Of a stretch of 64,000 bases of DNA, positions 21,562 through 32,023 are shown piece by piece (position 1 is the stretch's first letter; every line of letters begins with the position of its first letter). The notes beneath the pieces are model-generated. The model had not been told where the DNA came from, searched no databases, and saw only the letters and a list, made by a program, of their open reading frames with translations. The position numbers and the translations under genes are program-made. The DNA comes from Hordeum vulgare subsp. vulgare. Lineage: Eukaryota > Streptophyta > Magnoliopsida > Poales > Poaceae. The stretch covers positions 104,148,881 to 104,212,880 of the forward strand of contig NC_058519.1 in assembly GCF_904849725.1 (NCBI RefSeq). The letters are read 5' to 3'.

Positions 21562-23193
21562 TGATACGTCTCCAATGTATCTATAATTTTTGATTGTTCC
21601 ATGATGTTATATTATCATTTTTGGATGATTTACAATCATTTTATAGTCATTTTTTGGTACTAACCTATTGACATAGTGCCCAGTGCCAGTTATTGTTTTC
21701 TGCATGTTTTTTACATTGTAGGAAATCAATACCGAATGGAGTCCAAACACGGCAAAACTTTTGTGGATTTTTGGGCCAGAAGACATCTAGTGGGCCAGGA
21801 ACGCACCTCAGGGGAGCTCCGATGGGAGCATAACCCACCAGGGCGCGCCTGGGGGGCCAAGCGCGCCCCGGTGGGTTGTGCCCTCCTTGTTGGCCTCCTG
21901 CACCGCCTCTTTGCTCTGTAAATACCCCAATATTCCAGAAACCCTAGGAGGGGGGATGAAAATCAATTCCAGCCGCCACAGAGTCTAGAAACACCAGATC
22001 CAATCTAGACACCATCACGGAGGGGTTCATCATGTCCATTGGTGCCTCTCCGATGATGCGTGAGTAGTTCTTTGTAGACCTACGGGGTCCGTAGTTAGTA
22101 GCTAGATGGCTTCTTCTCTCTCTCTTGATTATCAATACAATGGTCTCTTGGAGATCCATGTGATGTTAGTCTTTTTGTGGTGTGTTTGTTGGGATCCGAT
22201 GAACTTTGAGTTTATGATCAGATCTATGTTTTTATCCATGAAAGTTATTTGAGTCTTCTTTGATCTCTTATATGCATGATTGATTATAGCCTCGTATTTC
22301 TTCTCCGATATTTGAGTTTTTTGGCCAACTTGATCTATTTATCTTGCAATGGGAAGAGGTGCTTTGTGATGGGTTCGATCTTACAGTGCTTGATCCCAGT
22401 GACAGAAAGGGAAACGACACGTATGTATCATTGCTATTAAGGATAACATGGGGTCTATTTCTACATAAATAGATCTTGTCTACATCATGTCATCGTTCTT
22501 ATTGCATTACTTCGTTTTTCCATGAACTTAATACACTAGATGCATGCTGGATAGTGGCCGATGTGTGGAGTAATAGTAGTAGCTGCAGGCAGGAGTCGGT
22601 CTACTAATCTTGGACGTGATGCCTATATAATGATCATTGCCTGGATATCGTCATGATTGTTTGAAGTATTGCCCAACAGTAATTGTTTTCCCATTGTTTG
22701 CTATTTTTCTCGATAGAAGCCACTAGTGAAACCTACGACCCCCGGGTCTCTTTTCATCATATTTGCCTTTGCGATCTATTTTCCTTTGCTTATATTTTTA
22801 GATCTATTAAACTAAAAATACAAAAATTCCTTGCTGCAATTTATTTCTTCCGCGATATATTTATCATATCTACCACTTTTACCTCACGTTATTTGCCTAT
22901 CTTGAGGCGCTGTACCCGAAGGGAATTTCTGGCGCAGTTGCCGGGGAAGATCAAGTCAAGATAATCTCTCACCAACGTGCCAATTTCAGGCGCCATACCT
23001 GAAAGGGATTGACAACCCCTTTAACACGTCGGGTTGCGAGTATTTGTTATTTGTGTGCAGGTGTTGTTTACGTGCTGTGAGGAGGTTCTCCTACTGGTTC
23101 GATAACCTTGGTCTCATCACTGAGGGAAATACCTACCGTCGCTATGCTGCATCATCCCTTCCTCTTTGGGGAAATACCAACGTAGTTCTAGCA
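21562..23193 (+). repeat. 5' LTR of element A
   Basis: About 1,630 bp, ending in CTAGCA at 23193, comparable to GTAGCA at the LTR ends of B. A degenerate primer-binding site follows (AAGCCGTTGCCGGGG, from 23214), running into a poly-G stretch at about 23222-23236. A second primer-site-like TTTCTGGCGCAGTTGCCGGG lies inside the LTR at 22926-22945. Confidence 0.75.
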
Positions 23194-23418
23194 GACCTCA
23201 AAAGGAATTTCTCAAGCCGTTGCCGGGGGGGGGGGGATCTTCAACATCAACCAGGTTCCTAATCACAAATCTCATCTCCTCGCAATTTACATTATTTGCC
23301 ATTTGCCTCTCGTTTTCCTCTCCCCCACTTCACAAAAAAATCCATTTTATTCTCTCTCTTTTTTGTTCGCCATTTTCTCATGAGATCTATTTTTGTGTGC
23401 AATCTTCTTTGCGTAATC

Positions 23419-24566
23419 ATGATGCCTCAAAGAAAATATTATGATGTTCCTTACCCAAATATTTTCCTTGAAATTGAGAAAAGCACTAAGGAATATATGA
23501 CTACACAATTTGAGTATAATAAGTATTTTACTGAAGAACTTAAGGAACACTCTGTTGTGTTAGAGGCTATAACGAAACAACTTGATGATATTAGTAGAGA
23601 AGTTTGCAATCTCCAATCTAAGTATGCTTTTGCTGAAAGTTTGTTGAGAAAAATATCCGATGTACAAGCTACTTTAGTGAATCAAATGCTTGCCAAACCA
23701 ATCTCGTTAGAAAATAAAAATGAAGATCTTAAGATGATTGGTGTTTATTTTATTGATTCTTTGTTTAGTGAAATTAAGATTGATGAAAAAGGGACTGGAG
23801 AAGAGTAAACTTTATTTAGAAGGCGTCCCTATGATTTGGAAGGTGAAAATCTTGTTGAGAAAATTGATAAAAGTGGGTTTGAAGAGGTCAAGACTTTAAC
23901 TAGTGATGTGCCCACTATTTAGGATTACAAAGACTTTAATTATGGTAGTTGCTATTTGGTTGATTGTATTTCTTTGTTGGATTCCATGATAAATTCACCC
24001 CATGCTTATGAACAAAATAAAGCTTTTACTAAACATATTGTTGATGCTATGATGAAAGCTTTTGAAGAAAAATTGGAATTAGAAGTTTCAATTCCTAGAA
24101 AATTGCATGATGAGTGGGAAACTACTATCAAAGTCAAGATTAAAAATTATGCGTGTTTTGCTTTATGTGACTTGGGTGCTAGTTTTTCTACAATTCCAAA
24201 ATCTTTATGTGATGTGCTTGGTCTTACCAATATTGAAGAATGCTCTTTAAATTTGCACTTGGCGGATTCACTATTAAAAAGCCTATGAGAAGAATTAATG
24301 ATATTATTATTCTTGCAAATAGGAATTATGTGCCCATAGATTTTATTGTTCTTGATATTGATTGCAATCCGTCTTGTCCAATTATACTTGGTAGACCGTT
24401 TTTACGCACTATTGGTGCCGTGATTGATATGAAAGAAGGCAATATTAAATTTCAATTTCCACTAAGGAAGGGAATGGAACAATTCCCTAGAACAAGAATT
24501 AGGCTACCATATGAATCAATCATGAGGGCATCATATGTATCTAGAAACAAAGATGACAACACTTAG
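23419..24566 (+). pseudogene. Gag/protease-type ORF of element A, decayed
   Basis: It starts at ATG 23419 (MMPQRKYYDV). The first part is a charged helical region (KELEEH...QLDDISREV) up to a TAA at 23806. The same frame then carries on, with a further stop near 23920, to a retropepsin-like domain with ALCDLGASFSTIPKSLCDV. A one-base loss near 24268 shifts the frame, and the rest (VLDIDCNPSCPIILGRPFLR) follows to the stop at 24566. The DLGAS active-site motif is intact. B has the matching sequence with one open frame. The gag core and zinc knuckle of ordinary Athila elements are absent. Confidence 0.8.
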
Positions 24567-24582
24567 ATCCTACGCGTTATGC

Positions 24583-24630
24583 CTAGCTAGGGGCGTAAAA
24601 CGATAGCGCTTGTTGGGAGGCAACCCAACT
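24583..24630 (+). other. Conserved post-gag block of element A
   Basis: GCCTAGCTAGGGGCGTAAAA, then AGCGCTTGTTGGGAGGCAAC, follows the ORF. Near-identical blocks lie at 31300-31350 (B) and, inverted, at 2310-2350 (C). TTGGG and CCCAA can pair around AGGCAA. It is non-coding yet better conserved than its surroundings. Confidence 0.7.
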
Positions 24631-25228
24631 TGTATCTTTTTGCTTTTTGGTTTTCTTGCTTTGTTCAATAAAATACACAATTATACCTCTGGTTAGATGT
24701 GTTTTTGTGGTTTAAATTAGTGTTTGTGCCAAGCAAGGCCTTTGGGATGATTTGGGTGAAAGTTGATTTGATCTTGCTGAAAAACAGAAACTTTTGCGCT
24801 CACTTAATTATTTTTCATTTTTAATATAAGAGTGATTTTGAGATGATTCTTTTTAAATAAAATTAATAAACATATTATTCATGTCTTCCTAATGTTTCAG
24901 AATTTTTCGAGTTACATAAGTATTCGAAGTAGTCAGATTGCTACAGAATGTTCTGTTTTCGACAGATTCTGTTTTCTTTGCATTGTGTGCTTGTTTTGAT
25001 GATTCTATGGTTTTCTTTCATGAGTTTTTGCCATAGAAATTTTTTAATACAGTATATATAATGCAAAAATAGAATATTAATAGGTTTTCAACAGTACTTA
25101 GAGTAGTGGTTTTCTTTCTTATACTAACGGATCTCACGAAGGTTTTGTTGAGTTTTGTGTGATTGAAGTTTTCAAGTTTTGGGTGATCTTACGATGGATG
25201 AAGGAATAAGGATTAGCAAAAGTCTAAT

Positions 25229-25313
25229 CTTGGGGATGCCCGAGGCACCGCAAGATAATATTTAGGAAGTAGCAAGCAACTAATCTTGGGGATGCCCCCC
25301 GAGTGGCATCCCC
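25229..25313 (+). other. Hairpin and polypurine-like motif pair in element A
   Basis: CTTGGGGATGCCC occurs at about 25229 and again at about 25285. The second copy forms a perfect 9-bp stem, GGGGATGCC (25288-25296) and GGCATCCCC (25305-25313), with an 8-base loop. The same arrangement is in B and, inverted, in C. The CTTGGGGATGC core equals the 3' polypurine tract of the element (27034-27045). Confidence 0.75.
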
Positions 25314-27030
25314 TCTTTCTTCTAACAACCATCAGTATTTTACTTGGAACTATATTATTATTCGTCACATACTATGAGTTTTGCTTGGAGCGTCTTGTAG
25401 GATATGAGTCTTTGCTTGTTTTTCTTTGTGTTTTACATCTTGAATCCTTTTTGGACACAGATTTTTGAGAAAGCCAAAAATTATGCTATGCTTGCTCCTA
25501 TGCTTCACTTAAATTTTTAGAGCCATATATTTGCTCTAGTACTTCACTTATATCTTTTTGAGCAAGATGTGCTTTGTTATTTTTGAAGAAATGCTCTCAC
25601 GCTTGACTTAGATTTATTTGGTAGTTAGTAATTTTTTAATAAATTCTCTCTTGCTTCACTTAGATTATTTTGAGAGAAAGAAAAATTATGCTCATGTTCT
25701 TCACTTAAATTTGTTTGAGCTTATCAAAAGATACATATGAAAATAGTCCCAAAGTGATAGATATCCAAGGAGGATATAATCAAGACTTTCATGAAGATCA
25801 TTGGACAAAATAAAATTGATTCTTAGTAATAATTTTGAGATATGACGATATGATATGTGAGTCATGTTGATGAGTAATTGTGCTTTAGTAAGAATATTGA
25901 TGTTAAGGTTTGTGATTCCCTATGCAAGCATGAAAGTCAATAGTTATGCAATGAAATTTATATCCTACTTGTGGTGCATTATTCGGTGTTACTTATGCTT
26001 AATACTTGGGTACGATATTTTTCGTTTTAGTGTTGGTCGCTTCTCAATATTTTTGCTAGCCTTCATTTTGCACTAAGTATGATCACTACTTGTGCATCCA
26101 AAACCCTTTAAACCAGTTTTGCCATATGAGTCCACTATACCTTCCTATATGCACTATTTCCGTGCCGTTCTAAGCAAATTTGCATGTGCCATCTCTAATT
26201 TTCAAAAAAAAAAATCTCTTTTGTGTGCTCTACCGCTCGCGAGGCGGTGAGGGGTGGCCAATATTTTACATGCTAGAAGTGTTATTCTCACGATGAGTAT
26301 TTTTTTACTTGTCATTGCACGAGAGTACAACATAGGTATTAGGGATGCCAGTCCCAAAATAAAAAAATGAATTTACTTTTTGATGTCGAATAATAAATTC
26401 CTTGGAAGGTGTTGGTATGGAGGGTACTCGTGGATACAGACAAGCCATGGAAAGTAAAAGTAATGGTGGAAAAGGGAATGAACTTTATTTTCTGTTTGGG
26501 AACCGCCTATGATGTATCTAGCATGGAAAGTGTTGGGAGCTCTAAGTCGTTTTCGTTTTTGGGAAAAGTATGCCTCCCAAAATGTTTTTATCTCTTAATT
26601 TTTGCTTTGAGCTCTGTCACCTCTACAAATCCCTACTTCCCTCTGCGAAGGGCCTTTCTTTTACTTATGCAGTTTTTATTTTGAATCCGGGTCTCCTTAT
26701 TCTCTCATAAAGCACCAAATAAGGGGTACTATGATCGTGTTTGAGCATTGGGTGTAGCTAATATTCGAGTGTGTTTCATGAATGGATCAATGATTGAGCA
26801 TAATGGGCTAGGGATAACTTGCTTTAGTGTTGATATTTTGGAAGACATGGTTGCTTGTTGGTATGCTTGAGTATTGAAGTCTTCATATCGAAACTAGACT
26901 ATTGCTCTGAACCATATAAAAGTCCAAATGTCCATGCTATCAATAAAAGAAGTGTGATGAACATGTTAGGCAGCATTCCACATCAAAAATTCTGTTTTTG
27001 TCATTTACCTACTCGAGGACGAGCACGAAT

Positions 27031-28315
27031 TAAGCTTGGGGATGCTGATACATCTCCAACGTATCTATAATTTTTGACTGTTCCATGCTATTATATTATC
27101 ATTCTTGGATGTTTTAAAATCATTTTATAGTCATTTTATATAATTTTTGGTACTAACCTATTGACATAGTGCTCAGTGCCAGTTGTTGTTTTCTGCATGT
27201 TTTTTACATCGAAGGAAGTCAATACCAAACGGAGTCCAAACGCAGCAAAAATTTTTGTGGATTTTTTTGGGCCAGGAGACATCTAGTGGGCCAGGAACGC
27301 ACCTGAGGGGAGCTCTAGTGGGACCACAACCCACCAGGGCGCGCCTGGGGGACCTAGCGCGCCCTGGTGTGTTGTCCCTCCTCATTGGCCTCCCGCACCA
27401 CATCTTTGCTCTATAACTACCCCAATATTCTAGAAACCCTTGGAGGGGGTACGAAAATCAATTCCAGCCGCCGCAGAGTCCAGAAACACCAGAACCAATC
27501 TAGACACCATCACAGAGGGGTTCATCATATCCGTTGGTGCCTCTCCGATGATGCGTGAGTAGTTCTTTGTAGACCTACGGGTCCGTAGTTAGTAGCTAGA
27601 GGGATTCCTCTCTCTCTCTCTCTTGATTATCAATACAATGGTCTCTTGGAGATCCATATGATGTAAGTCTTTTTGCGGTGTGTTTGTTGGGATCCGATGA
27701 ACTTTGAGTTTATGATCAGATCTATGTTTTTATCCATGAAAGTTATTTGAGTCTTCTTTGATCTCTTATATGCGCACTCTCGTATTTCTTCTATGATATT
27801 TGGGTTTTGTTTGGCCAACTTGATCTATTTATCTTGCAATGGGAAAAGGTGCTTTGTGATGGGTTCGATCTTATAGTGCTTGATCCCAGTGACAGAAAGG
27901 GAAACGACACGTATGTATCGTTGATATTAAGGATAATAAGATGGGGTCTATTTCTACATAAATAGAACTTGTCTACATCATGTCATCGTTCTTATTGCAT
28001 TACTCCGTTTTCCCATCAACTTAATATACTAGATGCATGCTGGATAGCGGTCGATGTGTGGAGTAATAGTAGTAGATGCACGCATGAGTCGATCTACTAA
28101 TCTTGGACATGATGCCTATTTAATGATCATTGGATGGATATCGTCATGATTATTTGAAGTTCTATCAATTGCCCAACAGTAATTGTTTTCCCAACGTTTG
28201 GTATTTTTCTGGAGAGAAGCCGCTAGTGAAACCTACGGACCGCGGGTCTCTTTTCATCATATTTGCCTTTGTGATCTATTTTTCGTTGTTTTTTATTTTC
28301 AGATCTATTAAACCA
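27031..28315 (+). repeat. Polypurine tract and shortened 3' LTR of element A
   Basis: TAAGCTTGGGGATGC (27031-27045) is the polypurine tract and the LTR begins at 27046. It parallels the 5' LTR (GAGTAGTTCTTTGTAGACC, a CT microsatellite at 27608-27623, TGGATAG(C/T)GG) up to GATCTATTAAACCA at 28315. The last roughly 380 bp of the 5' LTR have no counterpart, and host element E resumes at once with GATCC. Confidence 0.8.
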
Positions 28316-28348
28316 GATCCTATCTCGGATTTCATGGCCTTCAGCCAT
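28316..28348 (-). pseudogene. 33-bp island of element E pol between A and B
   Basis: GATCCTATCTCGGATTTCAT and the following GGCCTTCAGCCAT match F at about 40364-40397. The island links the two insertions to one host element. Confidence 0.85.
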
Positions 28349-29963
28349 TGATACGTCTCAAACGTATCTATATTTTTTGATGGATTCATGCTGTTATCTT
28401 GTCATCTTTGGATGTTTTATGTACCTTTGATATCTTTTTTGGGACTAACTTATTAATTCAGTGCGAAGTGCCAATTCCTGTTTTTTCTGTGTTTTTGGCT
28501 CTTTTCAGATCTGATTTTGCAACGGAGTCCAAACGGAATAAAATCCCCGAAATGATTTTTTCCCGAACGAAAGAAGATCAGGGGGCTTGTGGACCAAGCC
28601 AGGAGGGCTACACGGAGCCCACAAGCCCCCATCCGCCACCAGGGGGGCGGCGGTGGGCGGGCTTGTGGCCTCCCTGGCGCCCCCTGACCTAGATCTTGCG
28701 TCCATATATTCCCTAAAAATCCGAAAAACTCAAGGGATCCACGAAAATACTTTTCCGCCGACGCAAGCTTCCGTTTCCGTGAGATCTCATCTGGAGACCC
28801 TTCCCGGTGCCCTGCCGAAGGGGACTTTGGAGTTGGAGGGTTTCTACATCAACATCATTGCCCCTCCAATGACTTGTGAGTAGTTCACTTCAGACCTACG
28901 GGTCCATAGTTAGTAGCTAGATGGCTTCTTCTCTCTCTTGGATCTTCAATACAAAGTTCTCCATGATCTTCATGGAGATCTATCTCATGTAATCTTCTTT
29001 GGCGGTCTGTTTGTCGAGATCCGATGAATTGTGGATTTGTGATCAGATTATCTATGATATATATTTGAGTCTTTGCTGATTTCTTTTATGCATGATTTGA
29101 TATCCTTGTAAGTCTCTCCGAGTCTTGGGTTTTTTCTGGCCAACTAGATCTATGATTCTTGCAATGGGAGAAGTGCTTGGTTTTGGGTTCTTACCGTGTG
29201 GTGACCTTTCCCAGTGACAGTAGGGGCATCAAGGCACACATCGTGTAGTAGCCATCAAGGGTAATGAGGTGGGCTCTGTTGTAGATAAGAGATTGTCCAT
29301 CTACATCATGTCATCTAGCTTAAGGCGTTACTCTGTTCTTTTGGACTTAATACACTAGATGCATGCTGGATAGCGGTCGACGTGTGGAGTAATAGTAGTA
29401 GATGCAGAAAGTATCGTTCTACTTGTTTTGGAAGTGATGCCTATAGATATAATCATTGCCATAGATGACAGCACGACTTTGCGCGGTTCTATCAATTGCT
29501 CGACAGTAATTTGTTCATCCATCGTCTACTTGCTTTCATGAGAGAAGCCACTAGTAAACACTACGGCCCCCAGGTCTATTCACACCTATCATTTCCACTC
29601 TCTCTTTTACTTTGCTTTGTTACTTTGTTGCTTTCAGTTCTCACTTGGCAAACAATCTATAAGGGATTGACAACCCCTTCATAGCGCTGGGAGCAAGCTT
29701 TTTGTGTTTGTGCAGGCACTTGTGATACTCCTTCACTGGATCGATACCTTGGTTCTCAAACTGAGGGAAATACTTACCACCGCTGTGCTACATCACGCTT
29801 TCCGCTTCGAGGGAACACCAATGCAAGGCTCCAAGGCCACGGGGGAAATCCTTTGCATATTTGCCTAGGAAGTCCCTTAAGGCGTAGCCGTAGCAGAAGG
29901 ATTCCTGGTGCCGTCGACACACTTATTTCTGGCGCCATTGGAAGGTCTTGTGTTGCAGTAGCA
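28349..29963 (+). repeat. 5' LTR of element B
   Basis: 1,615 bp, nearly the same length and sequence as the 3' LTR (1,613 bp). The last 100 bp contain GTAGCAGAAGGATTCCTGG (about 29892) and TTTCTGGCGCCATTGG, that is, two decayed copies of the LTR-end plus primer-site sequence, before the true end at 29963. Confidence 0.85.
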
Positions 29964-29973
29964 GAAGTATTTC

Positions 29974-29991
29974 TGGCGCCGTTGCCGGGGA
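29974..29991 (+). other. Primer-binding site of element B
   Basis: TGGCGCCGTTGCCGGGGA, the tRNA-Asp-type primer site common in Athila-like elements, begins 11 bases after the LTR end. Confidence 0.85.
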
Positions 29992-30193
29992 AGGAGATAT
30001 CTATCCAAGTAGGTCTCACAAACTCATCTCCTGCATTTACTTTTTTTGCCAGTTGCCTCTCGTTTTCCTCTCCCCCACTTCACATTTGCCGTTTTCATTT
30101 GCGTTTCTCCTTTGCCGTTTTCTTTTGCTTTTTGCCTTTCCCTTTCCCTTTCGCCCACCCGCTCTTAGGTTTGTTCGTGAGAGACCTTTCCTC

Positions 30194-31288
30194 ATGGCCA
30201 AACCAAACTATTTCAGAAAATTGGAGGAGATTGAAACTAATGTCGAAGGTTTCATGTCTTCTCAGTTTGACCAAAATAGTTACTTCCGTTTGAATAAAGA
30301 GGTTGATGATATGACCAATGATTTCCTTGCACTTAATTCTCAGCTTGCTCACCTTGAAAAATTGGTGGGCCAAATTTCTGACAAGCAGGCTACCTTAGTC
30401 AATAAGATGGCAGCTAAACCTGAAATTTGTGATGCAAATCACAAAGATCTTAATGTGCTTGGTGTGTCTCCTCTTGAATCTTTGTTTTCGCCTGTCAAAC
30501 CAATTGGTGGAGGGGCTGGATATGAATCCACTTTGGTTGAAAAACGCCCCAATGATTCGGAGTCCACCCATCTTGATGATAAAGGTGTGGAGAGTGGAGT
30601 AGAAGAAATCAAAATTTTGGGTAGTAATGAAACTCCCACTTTAGATTTCAAGGAATTCAAATATGATAATTGCTCCTTGTTTGAATGCATTTCTTTGATG
30701 CAATCCATTGCAAACTCTCCACATGCTTATAGCCAAAGCAAAGCCTTTACCGCGCATATCGTAGATGCTATGATGAAATCTCTTCAAGAGAAGCTCGAAT
30801 TAAAAGTCTCTATACCTAGAAAACTTCATGATGAGTGGGAACCTAATATCAAAATCAATATCAAAAACTATGAGTGCAATGCTTTGTATGAATTGGGTGC
30901 TAGTGTTTCCGCGATTCCAAAGTCTTTATGTGATATTCTTGGTTTTCATGAGACTGAAGAGTGTTCTCTTAATTTGCATCTTGCAGATTCTACTGTCAAG
31001 AAACCCATGGGAAGGATCGTTGATGTTCTTATTGTTGCAAATAAGAACTATGTACCCGTGGATTTCATTGTACTTGACATAGATTGCAATCCTTCATGTC
31101 CCATTATTCTTGGTAGACCTTTCCTAAGGACTATTGGTGTTATCATCGATATGAAGGAAGGGAATATTAGATTTAAATTTCCTTTAAAGAAGGGCATGAA
31201 GCACTTTCCTAGAAAGAAAATAAGATTGCCTTATGAATCTATGATGAGGGCTACTTGTGATTTGAGCACCAAAGATGACTATACGTGA
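30194..31288 (+). CDS. Gag/protease-type protein of element B
   Basis: The 364-codon ORF starts at ATG 30194 (MAKPNYFRKLEEIETN); the frame is open further upstream, but this ATG matches the start in A and follows the 5' leader. Residues 1-85 are helical and charged (coiled-coil-like). Residues about 100-200 are a variable acidic linker. About 200-360 form a retropepsin-like fold with DEWEPNIKINIKNYECNALY, AIPKSLCDILG, NYVPVDFIVLDIDCNPSCPI and ILGRPFLRTIGV. The active-site motif is ELGAS, where A has DLGAS, so the catalytic Asp is replaced and protease activity is doubtful. There is no zinc knuckle or gag core. The ORF is otherwise undamaged. Confidence 0.8.
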   Translation: MAKPNYFRKLEEIETNVEGFMSSQFDQNSYFRLNKEVDDMTNDFLALNSQLAHLEKLVGQISDKQATLVNKMAAKPEICDANHKDLNVLGVSPLESLFSPVKPIGGGAGYESTLVEKRPNDSESTHLDDKGVESGVEEIKILGSNETPTLDFKEFKYDNCSLFECISLMQSIANSPHAYSQSKAFTAHIVDAMMKSLQEKLELKVSIPRKLHDEWEPNIKINIKNYECNALYELGASVSAIPKSLCDILGFHETEECSLNLHLADSTVKKPMGRIVDVLIVANKNYVPVDFIVLDIDCNPSCPIILGRPFLRTIGVIIDMKEGNIRFKFPLKKGMKHFPRKKIRLPYESMMRATCDLSTKDDYT

Positions 31289-31299
31289 TTCCATCACCT

Positions 31300-31350
31300 T
31301 TTGCCTAGCTAAGGGCGTTAAACAAAAGCGCTTGTTGGGAGGCAACCCAA
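31300..31350 (+). other. Conserved post-gag block of element B
   Basis: GCCTAGCTAAGGGCGTTAAA and GCGCTTGTTGGGAGGCAACC, as in A and C, directly after the stop codon. Confidence 0.7.
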
Positions 31351-31937
31351 CGGATCTATCCTTTTTCTTTCTGTTTGGTGTTTTCCACACTTTCATAATT
31401 CTGTTATGATTGTGTTTTTTGTGTTTCTTTTTGCGTTTGTGCAAAGCAAAACCGTTATGATTAGTCTTGGGGATGATCGTTTGGTCATGCTGGAAAAGAC
31501 AGAAACTTTCTGCTCACGAAAAGAATTTTCATTTTTTATGTAAGTGCTTTTGAGTTGATTCTTGTTGCTGCTGATTGATACACAAATTCTTCAGACTGTC
31601 GTAAGTTTTTAGAATTTTTTAAGTACCAGAAGTATACGAAATATACAGATTGCTACAGACTGGTCTGCTGTTAACAGATTCTGTTTTTGTTGTGTTGGTT
31701 GCTTATTTTGATGAAACTATGGATAGTATCGGGGGGGTATTAGACATGGAAGATTGAAAATACAGTAACCCAACATCAGCATAAGTAGAATTTAAGTTTG
31801 CTACAGTACCTAAGGAAGTGGTGGTTTGCTTTCTCATACTAATGTTATCACGAGTTTCTATTTGAGTTTCGTGTTGTGAAGTTTTCAAGTTTTGGGTGAA
31901 GTTCTTATGGACAAAGAGATAAAGAGTGGAAAGAGCT

Positions 31938-32023
31938 CAAGCTTGGGGATGCCCAAGGCACCCCAAGAGATTCAAGGATGCCGTAAAATCCTAAGCTTGG
32001 GGATGCCCCGGGAAGGCATCCCC
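31938..32023 (+). other. Hairpin and polypurine-like motif pair in element B
   Basis: AAGCTTGGGGATGCCC occurs at about 31939 and again at about 31993. The second copy forms GGGGATGCC (31999-32007) and GGCATCCCC (32015-32023) around a 7-base loop. The stretch 32024-33959 is AT-rich with no gene; it has CTTCACTTATATCTTTT-type repeats (about 32205-32300) and a purine-rich stretch near 33100-33190. Confidence 0.75.

Larger units (their letters stand above)
21562..28315 (+). mobile_element. Athila-like non-autonomous Gypsy element A
   Basis: The 5' LTR starts TGATACGTCTCCAATG at 21562 and the 3' LTR starts TGATACATCTCCAACG at 27046. The flanks are CATCC (21557-21561) and GATCC (28316-28320), a duplication with one mismatch; the uninterrupted copy in F reads GGATCC. 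The interior holds a gag/protease-type frame (23419-24566) and about 2.4 kb of non-coding DNA with the hairpin module. No RT or integrase is present. The 3' LTR stops at 28315, about 380 bp shorter than the 5' LTR. The family resembles the Triticeae Sabrina/Fatima/WHAM group; I do not name it further. Confidence 0.85.

Noticed and set aside
22815..23193. First idea that element A's 5' LTR ends at 22814, matching the 3' LTR end
   Set aside because: The stretch to 23193 aligns with the last part of B's LTRs (GGGATTGACAACCCC, GAGGGAAATAC, CACC-TTTCC) and is followed by a primer site, so it is LTR; the 3' LTR is the short one.
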